Below, one piece after another: positions 10,771-21,979 of a stretch of 64,000 nucleotides of DNA. The translations under genes were made by a program, and so were the position numbers. Each line of letters starts with the position of its first letter. The stretch's first letter is position 1. The stretch spans positions 21,771,081-21,835,080 of the forward strand of contig CM046857.1 of assembly GCA_025617745.1 (NCBI GenBank). The letters run 5' to 3'. The notes below the pieces were generated by a model that saw nothing but the letters and a program-made list of their open reading frames with translations, had not been told where the DNA came from and did not search any database. Source of the DNA: Heliocidaris erythrogramma. Taxonomy: Eukaryota; Echinodermata; Echinoidea; Camarodonta; Echinometridae.

Positions 10771-12249
10771 CTCTGGGGGCCCCTAGACAAATTTCGCCGT
10801 GCACTCGAATAACTGCATTTCACGCCACGCCACTCTCTGACTTTCTTGTTTCAAGTCTTGCGCATCTCATTTGATACCCAAGTTTACAAACATCGGCCGT
10901 ACCATTACCGAGTCACGTGACCTTTTTTGACCTCATGATCATGTCATCCCGAAAGCGGAGAATTTCTGAGTTGTGTGCACAAAAGAATGCGTGCGGGTAC
11001 AAAAAGGGGTCATTTCAGGGTCCTTTGTATCATGAACTAGTTATACGAACTGGCTTGTTATCATTTAGAGAAGGCCTTTACTGCAGAAAGTTTTATATCA
11101 TTTTATTAATGATTCAAACAGTTTCTGTTTTAAATTTCATCCCTTTGGAAAAAAAACGCCCTATGCAAATGCACTATCAGTCCCGTAATGACAAACTGGT
11201 GCACCTTTTACAACATTATTACTTATCTATCTAAAGTGCAGAAAATTGTGATTTCATAGGTTATATGCCCGGCTTGAGCGGACTTTGCTAGAGATCATGT
11301 AGAGTCCAAACATTCGAAATAAAAAGTATAAGTTTAACTGATGTGTCATCTAAGAATACAAATACATTAGAAACTCATTATATAGTTCCGATATAACGGG
11401 ATTCCTTATACAACAATGTAATTTTGCTGGTCCCAGGTCTTTATGTTCTTTTTTTTTTTACTCTGAAAGAAGGAGATTCCTGATATAACAAGGTAATTTT
11501 CATGGTCTAAAGGTCCTTGTTTTAGTGAGTATCCGTTCCAGTTTATGATGATAGACTTGCACATCTTACAAAGAACACCATCATAAATATGCATGTACAC
11601 GTAAAAACTATGCTGGTTTTGGAGATAATAAATATGCTTCAATCATGAATCTCTGTCATCTATGATTCATTGTTAGCATTTGTCACATTCTCATAATAAG
11701 ATCATTGAGTCATTTGATTTTGAAGAGTGAGATGCAATAGGGCTTGACTGGGAGTACATTCAGTCGTTGGAAGGAAGGAATATGTTGGTGACCCTTTACT
11801 GGTAGGTCTCTTTAGATATGTTTTCCGTTTTTTTCTTGAGTCAAAATCTTTTGCAACCGCAGACACTTGTTGAACCTTTGTCTGCCTTGGCAACAACTTT
11901 GGTATTAAAAATTTAACACGAGAATAGCATAATGTGTGAAACGCCTGAAAATGCCCCTTTTGTGTTTTTACTATGTTTCTAGCAGAGAATAGACTTGCAT
12001 TATTCGAAATCTGAACAAAATGAGTGTCATGTATTTGCAAATGGGAAAGAGAAAGAGAGGGAGAGAGAGAGAGAGAGAGGGAGAGAGAGAGAGAGAGAGG
12101 GAGAGGGGGAGGGCTGATCGAGAAAATTGCAGTGTGTGTAATGAGCAGGCGCGGATCCAGGATTTCTTAGGGGAGATAATAAAGACAATATCGGACGCGG
12201 TAATGGTATGATTAAAAAAATAGACTTTATTGATATGCTCTATATGCAT
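10771..12249. other. Spacer DNA, no gene recognised
   Basis: A GA microsatellite lies at about 12042-12115, and GGCGCGGATCCAGGATTTCT at about 12149 resembles the hAT-like ends seen elsewhere in the window. Open frames here (for example 10917-11234 plus, 11702-12040 minus) show no known motif. Confidence 0.5.
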
Positions 12250-12836
12250 GATATCTATTAAGGAAATCGCACCTGAAATTGCATCATGTGCACTATAAGT
12301 TCCAAACGCTTTCTTTCATTCAGTAAAAGTACGAAAAAGTTCCACAAGCTGGTATGCATACTATTACACAAGATGTAATAAAACAGTAAGTGTAATTATA
12401 ATGATACACTTACATGCCAAAGCATGATCATTATTGCGTTTCTTTGTGCCTGTAAAAGAATAATGCTATATAATATCCATGCAAAATTGAACTGTTAACA
12501 TGAATATTTTGAAGAAATGTTAAAATTTGATTTTCCACTATATTGTTGAAAATAGGTGGAAATATCATCAACAGTATCTAAACGTCTTAAGGATAACCGT
12601 TGACATGATTAAAACCAAAAGTGGTTGGCTTGTACATATTTGTATTACTGTATAAAAGGTTAAACAAATGTTTAAAAAAAGAAGAGAGTATTCCAGTATT
12701 CCACAAGAATGGCGAGGCGTTTCACTAAGAAAAATCGCACCTGAAATTGCATCATGTTCACTATATAAGTTCCAAACACTTTCTTTCATACAAGTACAAA
12801 AAAAGTTCCACTGGCTATAGTATGCTGTATGCATAC
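12250..12836 (+). repeat. Direct repeat pair ~110 bp
   Basis: The block from AAATCGCACCTGAAATTGC to GGTATGCATACTAT at about 12258-12365 recurs with changes at about 12728-12836, same orientation, 470 bp apart. The DNA between is AT-rich and carries no recognised feature. The pair could be the ends of an element with direct termini, which I cannot prove. Confidence 0.5.
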
Positions 12837-12989
12837 TATTTCATAAGAGATATGACGTTCACACGTGATTTGATACGCTTTTATTGAACGATGCTCAAGA
12901 TGACAGCTAATAGCTGACACATGATGAATTATAAACGCATAATTCAAATATACATATGACAAGAATGAAAAAAGATACACAGCAAAAGC

Positions 12990-13080
12990 AATAGGCCTTG
13001 TAATCCAGCCAAAAGTGGGAGTTATAAACTGAGGCAGACTCAGAGAACCCTAGATCGAGTCTGAGTCACGTCTTTTAGAT
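12990..13080 (+). ncRNA. 7SL/SRP RNA Alu-domain-like fragment, copy 1
   Basis: The stretch CTTGTAATCCAGCC, then GTGGGAG, then CTGAGGCAGA and further on GATCGAGTCTGAG, follows the order of the 5' Alu domain of metazoan 7SL RNA. The first bases of the domain are missing and no S-domain sequence is visible downstream. Likely a SINE or SRP RNA pseudogene fragment, not a functional gene. Confidence 0.4.
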
Positions 13081-13365
13081 GGTGATATTAAAGGTCCGTC
13101 CCAGACGTAAATAATCATATCTGATTGATACACGTCTGTAAAAAAACCAATTCAACATTTCAAAATAGATAAATAAACAATGTGAGGTCATTCAACTGCA
13201 TCAAACGACTAGGAAGACAATGTGATTAAATTTTGAAGTAGGTCAAAACTGAAGAGTCATAGAGGCCAAGTTATTATGAAATTACATCGCAATATCTTTA
13301 AAAAAAAAAGGGGCGGAGGCATAATAGGCAGTCGCATTTATCTTGTTGATATATAGATACAAAGA

Positions 13366-13450
13366 ACTAGGCGTTGTGGCGTGCGCCTGTAATCCAGCAA
13401 ATAGTGAAGGTTATAAACCGATTCGACTCGGAGGACATTGTACCAGGGAA
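13366..13450 (+). ncRNA. 7SL/SRP RNA Alu-domain-like fragment, copy 2
   Basis: The stretch GGCGTTGTGGCGTGCGCC followed by TGTAATCCAGC is very close to the 7SL RNA 5' end, and the following GTGAAGGTTATAAACC parallels copy 1 at 12990 (GTGGGAGTTATAAACT). Downstream SRP features are absent. The two copies lie about 375 bp apart in the same orientation. Confidence 0.45.
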
Positions 13451-13799
13451 AAATTACACGAGGGCAAAGGCAATTCACCATCCCCCCCCAAATGTAAACA
13501 AAGAAATAGCCCTCGCAAGTTGCAAAAGAACCCCCATAAATTGCTATTAGGTTCAATACAAAATGGAATTTGGAATGAAAAATAGCCCTGATACAGAAAA
13601 CATTATTTTTGTCCCTGACTCCCTGCTTTGTACCCTTTTAATTCTTTTGAAATCTTTTCAGTAATTCAGTCATATCAACCAAAATATAGACAAAATATTT
13701 ATCAAACTCACCCAATGAATAGACAAGATCCTACAGAAAATAAAGATGTAAAAAAAGTTGCAAATCCAAACCAATGTTCGATACGATAAACATTCGATT

Positions 13800-14050
13800 G
13801 CACCCCTGTCCCCCTTTTTTTTTGTTCTTCCTCTGTTTTATCACTTTTCTCTCAGACTCCTTTTCTTTCTTTCATTTTGTTTTCATTTCACTTTCCTTTC
13901 TCTCTCTCTCTCACCCATCTGCACCAGCGTACCTTGTTCGAGGGAAAACCGGATCTTCCATTCTTCTCCCCTTTTCTTTCCTTCTCTCTCTTTTCTTTCG
14001 ATCCCTTTCCCGTCTCTCTCTCTCTCTCTCTCTATCGTTTTGGTGGTGGG
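13800..14050 (+). repeat. Polypyrimidine tract with CT microsatellite
   Basis: Almost continuous C/T on the plus strand, including a CT repeat near 14013-14033, ends in GGTGGTGGGGGAAAAGGCCC. It looks like a first or degenerate unit of the array at 14360-15485. Confidence 0.6.
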
Positions 14051-14359
14051 GGAAAAGGCCCGATTTTTTCCACTTATAGAAATATCTTTATTTAATATTG
14101 CTTTTGACTTTGCAATACTTTATAAACACATTAATAACAACAATATACTGCACATAATAGAATTAACAAACAAACCATTTTAATTATACAGCACATATAG
14201 CAAAACTAGTTTACAACAAAATTATGTTCACCCATCTGTTATCAAATGAGATGAAATTGTTATTCTTAAATTTTAACATATAGATATTCAGAATGGTAAT
14301 GCCTTTGATAAGCATTTAAATTACTTTATAGATAGTAATTTTTTTTTCATTTCCAGGAA
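14051..14359. other. AT-rich interval between pyrimidine tracts
   Basis: AT-rich DNA with no coding or repeat signal that I recognise. Confidence 0.5.
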
Positions 14360-15485
14360 ACTTACATCCCTTCTGTTCTTTTCTTTTCTTATTCCTTCCC
14401 TTTATATCCTCTTTTTTCTTTCCCTTTCACCCTGCTCTGTTTTTTTCCTTTTTTCCTTAGAGATGGGGAGATGAGACAACGTGGGAGCAAGGCCCTTTCG
14501 GCCTCCGGCCTCCGGCCTCCTTCCCCCTTCCCCCTTTTCCTTTTTCTTCTCCCTCTTTTTTCCCCTTTCTCTCATCTATCCCTTTTCCTTCCTTCTCCCT
14601 TTTTTATGGGGGGGGGGGGGGGGGGGGGGTGGAACCGTGGAAGACCCTTTTGGCGCCCGGCATCCTTCTTCCCATTTTCATTTTGTCTTCCTATTTTTTT
14701 CCTTTTCTCTCCTCTCCCCCTTTCCCTTCTTTTCCTTCTCTCTTTCCCTCTTTGTTCTTTCTAATTTCCTTCCTGCTCGCTCTCTTCCTCTCTCTCTCTC
14801 TTTGCGAGGGGGGGGGGGGGGGGGGGGGGAGGGGAAGCAACAGGCCCCCTTTTGCAAGGGGGCCTGGGGGGCAAGGCCCTTTCGGTCCCTGGACTCTCCC
14901 CCCTTTTTCTTCCTCTTTCATTTCATTTTTTTTTCTTTTCCCATTCTCTCCTCTTTCCCTTCCCCTTCCTTCGCTCTTTTTGGCTGGGGAGGGGGAGGGG
15001 GAGGGAGAACGGAGAGGCAAGGTCCTTTCGGTCCCCCGGGCCTCCGCGCTTCTTCCTCTTTTAATTTTTTCTTCCTTTTTCACTTTTCTCTCCTTCCTCC
15101 CTTTCTCTTCTTTTCCTTCTGTCTTTCCCTCTTTTTTCTTCTTTCTACTTTCATTCCTGCGCTCTCTTTCTCTCTTTATGGGGGGGGGGGGGGGGGGGGG
15201 TGAGGCAACAGGCAACACTACACCCTGGGAGGTAAGGCCCTTTCGGCCCCGACTCCTTCCACTTTTTTGCCTTCTTTTTTCTCTGCCCCCCCCCCCCTTC
15301 ACTCTTTTGGGCGCGGGGGAGGCAAGGCCCTTTCGGCCCCCGGCCTCTTTCTTCCCCTTTTCAAATTTTCTACTTCTTCTTCTTCTTCTTCTTTTCATTT
15401 TCTCTCTTCTCTCCCTTTCCCTTCTTTTCCTTCTCTCTTTCTCCCTTTCCCTCTTTTTTTTTGGGCCGTGGGGGGGGGGGGGGAT
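14360..15485 (+). repeat. Array of polypyrimidine/poly-G units with AAGGCCCTTTCGGCC cores
   Basis: Each unit has a core close to GCAAGGCCCTTTCGGCCCCC, then 70-150 bases of almost pure C/T, then a run of G on the same strand. Cores start near 14489, 14641, 14873, 15018, 15233 and 15323. The longest G runs are at 14608-14629, 14808-14829, 15180-15200 and 15470-15483. Long frames in both strands (up to about 290 codons rich in Phe, Leu, Ser and Gly) are by-products of the composition. The tract should be able to form G-quadruplex and triplex structures. Confidence 0.75.
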
Positions 15486-16239
15486 CCGCCCCTGGCAATG
15501 AGAGTGTTTGGATGAAATGCACTATGTTTTATTTTTTCCTGAACAAAGTTAATTATGAGCAAATGTGTTTCAAAATTAACCCCCCGAGAAAATTATTTAT
15601 TTTTGAAGCAGTGGCATAGCTAGTCATTTTAGGGGCAGGGGCCCTGTTGTCATGGGGGGGGGGGGGGGGGACACTGGAAATACCACGTGGATTCAATATC
15701 AGTCCTCAGAGTAAGAGATTAAGATGAAGATGTTGTGGGTGTTGGGGCCAGATCAAGTTTTCAAGTTGCCTTTCCCTCTCGCTTCCCCCTTTCTCACTCT
15801 CTCTCTCTCCCTCTCTTTCTAATTCACTTTCTCTTCCTTCTTTTTTCTTGCCATTCGATTGGGGGGGGGGGGGATAAGGGTATTGCTAAACTACGCCATT
15901 AATTCAAAGATTCACAGATTGCAATTTGAAAGCATTTAACCACTTCCAATTTGAAATGAAAAGAAAAATAAAAACTTGTGCGTGTCAACATGAAACGGTA
16001 GAGGGCCCTTTAAGCAAATGTAGGTGATTTTTAAGGTATGAATAATGATTGAATGTTCATAATTAGTACACATAATGGTATAATAGTCATTTCCATACAT
16101 CTGTTCCAAATATCTTGATTTTTAGGACCCCCTTTATAGCAAATTTCTTTAATCCTGATGTTGTGTCATCAGAGATCCACTAATTTTCCTTTTGGCAATT
16201 CTGTCATTCTTACTTTTTGATTAGACATGATGAAGTATT
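15486..16239. other. DNA with poly-G and hAT-like end
   Basis: GCAGTGGCATAGCTAGTC at about 15610 followed by poly-G (15654-15670) matches the hAT-like ends elsewhere in the window. A CT-rich tract lies at 15770-15850 and another G run at 15860-15872. No coding exon is recognised. Confidence 0.5.
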
Positions 16240-16800
16240 CTTTGCACAATATTGAACGTGTCATGATTTATCTAATGTTTTGATGTTGCTATTCATTGTA
16301 GCTACTCTCATCCAGTTCTTGTACACCACAATTTCAAAACATGTACAATGATTATTCTATAGGCTACAGGACAAAATTTCCCCCGGTCCGGACGCGTATT
16401 TTTTTTTTCTGTCAGGACTTGCGCCAGTTATGTTGGGCTCTGGTCAAGAGGCCCTGTTTTGAAGACTTTGAGAGAGACTACAACTTTAAGACTTGTATTT
16501 TCCCAAATGTTCACCCTATTTTTATTTCAGCAAAAGAAAATGTTGTCAATACTGAATATTCAATCTGACCCTGACGAAACTCGAACTCAAGTCAGCTACA
16601 TGACAAGCGCATCGTTTATCCAAAATGCTCCACACAAGCAACTGCAAGTCAGGTTCGCTCGTTTTATTATTTCCCTACAATTTGTTTTTCATGAATATCC
16701 ATGCCGACTAGTCTTGGCGGAATAAACCGTATTTTCACTTCAATTTGGCACACAAATACTGCCCTCTCTCGTCGGTGGCGCAAGTCCGGACGGGCAACTG
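16240..16800 (+). repeat. Inner arm of the inverted duplication, right copy
   Basis: Reverse complement of 10308-10770. It contains the sub-element bounded by CAGGACTTGCGCCA (16413) and the opposite end GGCGCAAGTCC (about 16789). An insertion near 16580-16675 is not in the left copy. Short open frames match each other between the copies only because the DNA is duplicated. Confidence 0.65.
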
Positions 16801-16949
16801 GAAAATAATTGACATGAACCGTACGCATAGTTGCCTTGTACAGATTGTCGCCGCCAACAAAAAAAATATAATTGGAATACTGCATGCTGACAAGATAATC
16901 GACATTCATCCATAATTCAAATCGAATATCCTCATCGAAAATAATGTGG

Positions 16950-17036
16950 TTAGGATCAGGGTTAGGGTTTTTAGGGTTAGGTTTTAGGGTTAGACTTGGG
17001 GTTAGGATTTAGGATTAGGGTTAGGGTTAGGCCTAG
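16950..17036 (+). repeat. Degenerate interstitial telomere-like repeat
   Basis: Repeated GGGTTAGG and TTTAGGGTTAGG phrases in one strand orientation, imperfect, match degenerate (TTAGGG)n, the metazoan telomere unit. The tract is internal, near the centre-right of the inverted duplication. Confidence 0.65.
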
Positions 17037-17521
17037 TGTATGTTGCGGCCTATGTCACGAATATGGGTAATTATAAAAGTAGGCAAACAGAGCAAGATAT
17101 TGCATCTAAAAGTGGTAATTGCCAATAAATTTACATTATTGTTTATTTTTTATGTTTGGGCAGAAATATATTAGGCATATCTAGATGGCTCTAAGAACTC
17201 TTGGAGCCGTCATTAGATGATGTGCCTTTCCTCTTTTGTGAGAAGAACTGAAGAATGACCATAATTGATCAGGTTTTTAGAGTAATTTGATGATTATCTA
17301 TCTTGCAATAATTTCCTGTGCTAACTGAAATTCATTATTTATTTATTTATTTATTGTTTTAGTTGGAAATTTTTCAAGGGGGGGGGGGGGAATGTCAATC
17401 TTGCCTTGCCCCTTTCAAATACGCTGGTGGTATTATTGATTTAAAATTCAATTGACCATTCATTGTGTTGGTTCTTCCTATACAATATGCTGCATGTGAT
17501 GTATACATCTCTGGTTTCCAG
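17037..17521. other. AT-rich DNA upstream of an SLC16-like exon
   Basis: Contains a short (TTTA)n tract near 17336 and a G run near 17378. The last bases before 17522 (CTCTGGTTTCCAG) form a good splice acceptor. Confidence 0.5.
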
Positions 17522-17672
17522 TCGTACTTCTTATATTTTCCCTGTCCTGTTTCAAAGTTGGATTTGTCAAGGCCATGGGGGTCTTGTTCGGCGATATCTC
17601 AAAGTCGATACCGATGACTTCAGCTGATCTAGGCATCACACTTGGCCTCTACCTTTCAGTGGGTTTATTCAT
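17522..17672 (+). CDS. SLC16/monocarboxylate-transporter-like exon (N-terminal type), isolated
   Basis: After the acceptor CTCTGGTTTCCAG the frame reads through a hydrophobic stretch into KVGFVKAMGVLFGDI and then TSADLGITLGLYLSVG. This fits transmembrane helices 1-2 of SLC16 proteins, where a (V/I)KAxGV(L/F)-type stretch precedes an S/T-rich loop and helix 2. The acceptor is after codon position 1, the phase used by the other SLC16 introns here. No convincing donor follows; GTGGGT at 17659 is possible, giving an exon end at 17658. The 3' end of an R2-like retrotransposon begins at about 17687 on the opposite strand. No neighbouring exons of the same gene were found, so this may be a pseudogene fragment or an exon of a gene with very long introns. 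Confidence 0.5.
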
Positions 17673-17847
17673 AAGTAATAATATTTTCCTATGGATACGA
17701 ACATAATACACGGGGTGTCAATTTACCCGATGGCGTCATTTCAGTGCGTTATTTCCGCAGCTTATCATGAGTATATGAAGGTAACTAAGGCAATTTTCGA
17801 GATAACTCGAATGATCCTTAACCTTGACTGAATGACTTGTGGATTTT

Positions 17848-18192
17848 ATAACACGGGTTCAAGAATGTAGCCATCCTGATTGGTCAAATAACACGTGACC
17901 ATGCAAAAAAAAGTACTAACGCACGGCTGAGCTGCGCGTACGCGTACCTCTGGTGCGTGCAAACTTAAAACACAATGAAATCGCGTAGTTTGATTGTCAT
18001 TTTAGCGCAGGGATTACATGCGCGCACTGAAACGCGCATGACTTTTGTTCGCTGCGCTTACGTGATGTCAACCAGGAAAGCAAATGGCAGCCTCCATGAC
18101 TGTGCGACTCTTGGCGTTTCTATGGGGTTCGTAACCATTTTTATAGACTTCATAATCATAATGCCGACCCGTTTTATAAAACTGTTAATACA
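17848..18192 (+). mobile_element. ~345-bp insertion with TTATAA-ACGGGT ends, copy 1
   Basis: The start TTATAACACGGGTTC and the end ACCCGTTTTATAA are inverted. The interior (from GTACTAACGCACGGCTGAGC to GACTTCATAATCATAATGCC) recurs in the same orientation at 25718-26035. It interrupts the R2-like fossil, so it is younger than that element. Confidence 0.6.
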
Positions 18193-18204
18193 TGGTTGAG
18201 AGTT

Positions 18205-18330
18205 CGTGCCTTAGTGTGATCCAGCAACACGCAGGTTTTTATCGTGTTGTCCAACACACTCGGCTTGCGCCTCGTGTGTACAGTACACCACGATAAAAAC
18301 CTTTGTGTTGCTAGATCACACCAACGTACT
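18205..18330. repeat. Imperfect palindrome (hairpin) ~125 bp
   Basis: Arms AGTGTGATCCAGCAACAC...GGTTTTTATCGTG (18213-18254) and CACGATAAAAACC...GTGTTGCTAGATCACACC (18286-18325) pair almost throughout, with a loop of about 30 bases. Possibly a foldback element inserted beside the 17848-18192 insertion. Confidence 0.65.
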
Positions 18331-18688
18331 CCAAACCATGTATTAATAGTATATTAGCAGTATAGAGATTTGATTTCGTGGTCTTTGGTTATGAGACCTC
18401 TAGATCCTACCTCAAAGCATATGAGTTAACACTTGAAAACTTTCATTGTTTTCGATATCAGAGATATTAAGGAGGCATACTTTTCGGTTTTTCTTTTCCT
18501 TGCTGTCCCGATGTTTGGTTCATAAGTTTGCCTAGAACTATATTCCTTGTTATCCTGTTAACAACAACTTTTAACAGATGCAACTACATTGGTAGGAATG
18601 GTGCCTTCATTCATCATGTAACATATGGGATATCAGCAAAGAGTTAATTTTGTTCTTGGTCATCAGCAGGCTGCATATTGGAAAGCAG

Positions 18689-18850
18689 CAGTGGCGTAGG
18701 CAGGTCATCAGACCGGGGGGGGGGGGGGGGTGATTTGCGGTCCATATAGCCATTGGCGTAGACAGGTCCTCATAAGTGCGGGTATGATTTCCCTTAAGGG
18801 CCAGAGACATGCTCCGCAAAGTGTTATGCGCTATATAAGAATTGTTAATT

Positions 18851-18881
<31 letters not shown>

Positions 18882-18890
18882 CCTCACACA
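18689..18890 (+). mobile_element. hAT-like terminus with poly-G, then a LINE-like tail
   Basis: CAGTGGCGTAGGCAGGTC, a G run (18715-18730) and a second TTGGCGTAGACAGGTCCTC match, inverted, 52345-52463. GCGCTATATAAGAATTG at about 18829, followed by TTATTAT-like sequence, resembles the 3' tail of the CR1/L2-like LINE at 56840. A CA microsatellite follows (18862-18890). Confidence 0.5.
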
Positions 18891-19252
18891 CATTGATTTG
18901 TGGGGAACTGTATTGTTTTCTATTGTATTTTGTACCCCACAAGCATGACGGAATAAAGGCCATCATTGTGCTCTTTTGTTCTCTGTACCCCACAAATGAA
19001 TCTATGTAAGCCCACGCTCACACACACGCACGCACCCACACACTTTCGTTTTTTCAAAATATTTTATTAGAGATTTCATTCAAAATAGATCATTACATAA
19101 AATAAATGTAAATAATTTCAAACAAATACAAATCTTTAAACGATTTCTACCAAGGGGTTTTCAAACTATGATTTTTAGACAACCTTCGTTATAACACGTA
19201 AGTGAATGGGGCCGTGAATTACTTATGTGAGCCCCGGAGAGCTCACTTAAAC
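18891..19252. other. DNA preceding the right arm
   Basis: A CACACA-like patch lies at about 19018-19045. I recognise no gene. Confidence 0.5.
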
Positions 19253-20295
19253 CAGTCCAGGCAGTGGACTAGGTTCAAGGCAAAGAAATTTCATAATTGA
19301 TAAAACAATTAATTTTGTTTAATTTCTCCATTTCTTAATCGTGTCAACAATACATGTGCATGTACTTGTACAGTTTTACATATCTATTAGGATATCAGAA
19401 TGTAAATGATGTAGGGCTAATTAATTTCTCTAGTAAATTGGTTGGAAAATAAAACAAGAAGCATTTTAAATGATTTTTTGCATAAATTTCCATTAATTAT
19501 CATACCGTAATCAATACTTAAGGCAAAATTCAGTGTAGAAGTCCAATGAATCTCACTAAGCTCAACAAAAATTCAAATTGCTCCATAAAAAAAAGAGAAG
19601 CATTTTTTCTGTGATTTTTAAATAAATATGCATAATCAGTGGATTTTTGCATAGAAGTTTAACGTAACTCCAGTCAATGAGGGGACACTGGCATCATTCA
19701 TATTTATATTCATATTTTATTTTTTCGTTTCCAACAACATACAAATACAAAATACAATTTTCATAATAAAACAAATACAATGCAATGTTTATACAAACAT
19801 GACATTTGAAACTAACATATATCAATGCAATGATTAATACTGTTGAAATGAACAATGGAACAATTACGTATGAACATTGATTTATATTCTGTAGAAATCG
19901 AGAGGTCCAATAAAAGCAGAGCTTGTAAATTGTGGACCCCTCAGATGATAATCACTACTAAAAAGTAAAGTACATAAATAAACAAGAGCAGAAGGGGGGC
20001 ACCGCTCTAACTCGATAAATTCAATATGAATTAACTCTCTTCTGTTATCATTTCCCTCTCTTTTTTCTTTTTTTATATTCGATTGGTGAAATGTGCTACC
20101 CCAGTCCCCCATGAACGTACGCCCCTGACTCTATGTTACTTATCTGGGTCGGAGTAATGTAGCTTGCTTATTATGGCCCTGATTTCACTCCTATGAAGTT
20201 TAAAGTTATCATGGTTATAATTGCTGAAAGGCAGTATAAATTAGACTCACTGAACAAGAAAAGATTCTTATATGACCTCTAAGTCTGTTCATCTT

Positions 20296-20775
20296 AACGC
20301 AACATAATGGTTAACTAGACTTGAAAAAATACAACTATACAGGTTGGCGGTACACTTATTAGAAAGTTAAAGTGGAATAATCTAAATAAAAAGGGGTACT
20401 CTTCAGATTTGAAAAGCCAACTGCCAAAATGGGAAAAGGCAATGAGGGAAACAGACACTTTTCAGAAGTTAAAAAAGTTCATACATCAGTGATGTGAAAA
20501 GTGATGTGAAAAGGGGCACTTATCAAAATGGGAAAGGGGCATTTACAAGAAAGGAAAATTGTCACTTATCAGAAGTAAAGAATGGGCACTCATCAGATTA
20601 GAAAAGGGGCACTTAACTTAACAAGAGGGAAAAGGATTTAAATGGAGGGGGAAAGTGGAACTTATCAGAAGTAAAAAGGGGGCACTTATCAGAGTGAAAA
20701 GGGGCACTTTGTGGGTGCTTGAAAGTGAGTGGGGTGGGGCACTGTGCCCCCCGGAGCGCCGCCTCCGGTAAAAAA
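20296..20775 (-). repeat. GGGGCACTTATCAG short-period repeat block
   Basis: Imperfect units of 20-45 bases with GGGGCACTTATCAGA or similar are present in this arm and absent from the matching place in the left arm (about 7305). It ends with GGGCACTGTGCCCCCCGG and GGAGCGCCGCCTCCGG. Related to 4180-4360 and 50100-50520. Confidence 0.6.
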
Positions 20776-21979
20776 GGATATGAATATGTTTGTATCAGTA
20801 CTTCATCATTTCTTTCTTATGGGTTGTACGAGGAAGTAGAGAATAAACTAAAATTAAATGAGCATTGACAAAATGTAATAAATGAAGATATATTTGAGAA
20901 GAAGTCACAATCCTCTCAATGTATTATCTTATTATCTGTGTTGATACAGTTATGATAGCTGCTGTTTGAGGTAACAAGGAATATCGTTGCTTAAAAAATG
21001 TAATGAGTGCATGTCTGTCTCGGAGCGGGACTATGAAAAGCAAATTCCAGTTTCTTGTTTGTTTCCTTTCAACCTTGGAATTTGAATTGTAGCTTGTTGG
21101 TGTGTGACCTCGAAATACACGGCAGGTCAAGTATAATATCAATGCATGTTTGCAGGCCAATTGAGAGTGTAGGAGTCCCTTGTCCTGTAATCATTGTGTC
21201 ATCTTATTGGGGAAAAATGTCTATTGTCAGAGACCCGAAGCAAGCAAGAGAAGGATTTTTTCACCTCCATCTCTATCTCCTTCTTCTCTATTGGCAATTG
21301 ATTGTGGACAGCCACCCGTTCTTGGCCCCCGGCGAGACGCCAGTGTTTAAACCATAGACACGTGGGTTGAATGCTTTCTTTCTATTTCGTGAATTTACAA
21401 TGAATTTATTCTATGAACACAAATTGTAAACAACATGCCTGGTTGACAAACCATATTAAAAGGTCCAATAAAATGAATCTGAAAAGGAGGCGAACCGTGG
21501 AAAATAGAGGGGCCCATAGTTTGTCAATTGCTGCATACTAAACATTAGACGCCATGGGCCTGTCCCAAAATAGTCACCCCATATCAGGTTTAACCCCATA
21601 TAGTTACTTAGACCATCCATGTTATTCACAAAAGCTTGTCAGCCTGAACGAAGCTGCCGGGTTTGGCCCCCAGAGCCCCCCCCCCCTCCAGGGCCCCTAA
21701 GTCGGGTCGATTTCAACCCATCTAACATATGCGCCAAACTATGTCAGAAAGAAGTGGTGTGACTATACGTTATCAAAAGACAAAAACTGACACAATTTTA
21801 AGTCGGGATGGGTTGTTACTCGGACCCTAAAAATTGGGGTAATTTTCCCCCCTCAAGGCTTATGGAACAAATTTTATCAGAATTAAGAGGTACTATGGGT
21901 GTACATTACAAGAATATAAATACTGGAAAAAGTTTCCATCAGGGAGGGGGTGTATAACACGCCCCTGAAAATACACCAA

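Larger units (their letters stand above)
17687..18548 (-). pseudogene. R2-like retrotransposon 3' end, endonuclease fragment with insertion
   Basis: On the minus strand 18548-18371 encodes broken frames including ICFEVGSRGLITKD, the conserved end of the restriction-like endonuclease of R2-group non-LTR retrotransposons. After the insertion at about 17848-18370 the coding end resumes (17847-17740; the products of this copy and of 53360-53445 match). The element ends near CGTATCCATAG followed by an A-rich stretch. The other copy (53150-53497) is uninterrupted and shows the empty site. Stops and frameshifts make it a fossil. It abuts the SLC16-like exon at 17522. Confidence 0.65.

Noticed and set aside
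14481-15501. Long open frames (up to 290 codons) on both strands of the pyrimidine/G array
   Set aside because: They encode only Phe/Leu/Ser/Pro and Gly runs and follow base composition; no start context, domain or splice signal supports a gene.
16341-16725. Similar peptides encoded at 10385-10678 (minus) and 16341-16568 (plus)
   Set aside because: The similarity comes from the inner inverted duplication; frames diverge after indels, so no conserved protein is indicated.
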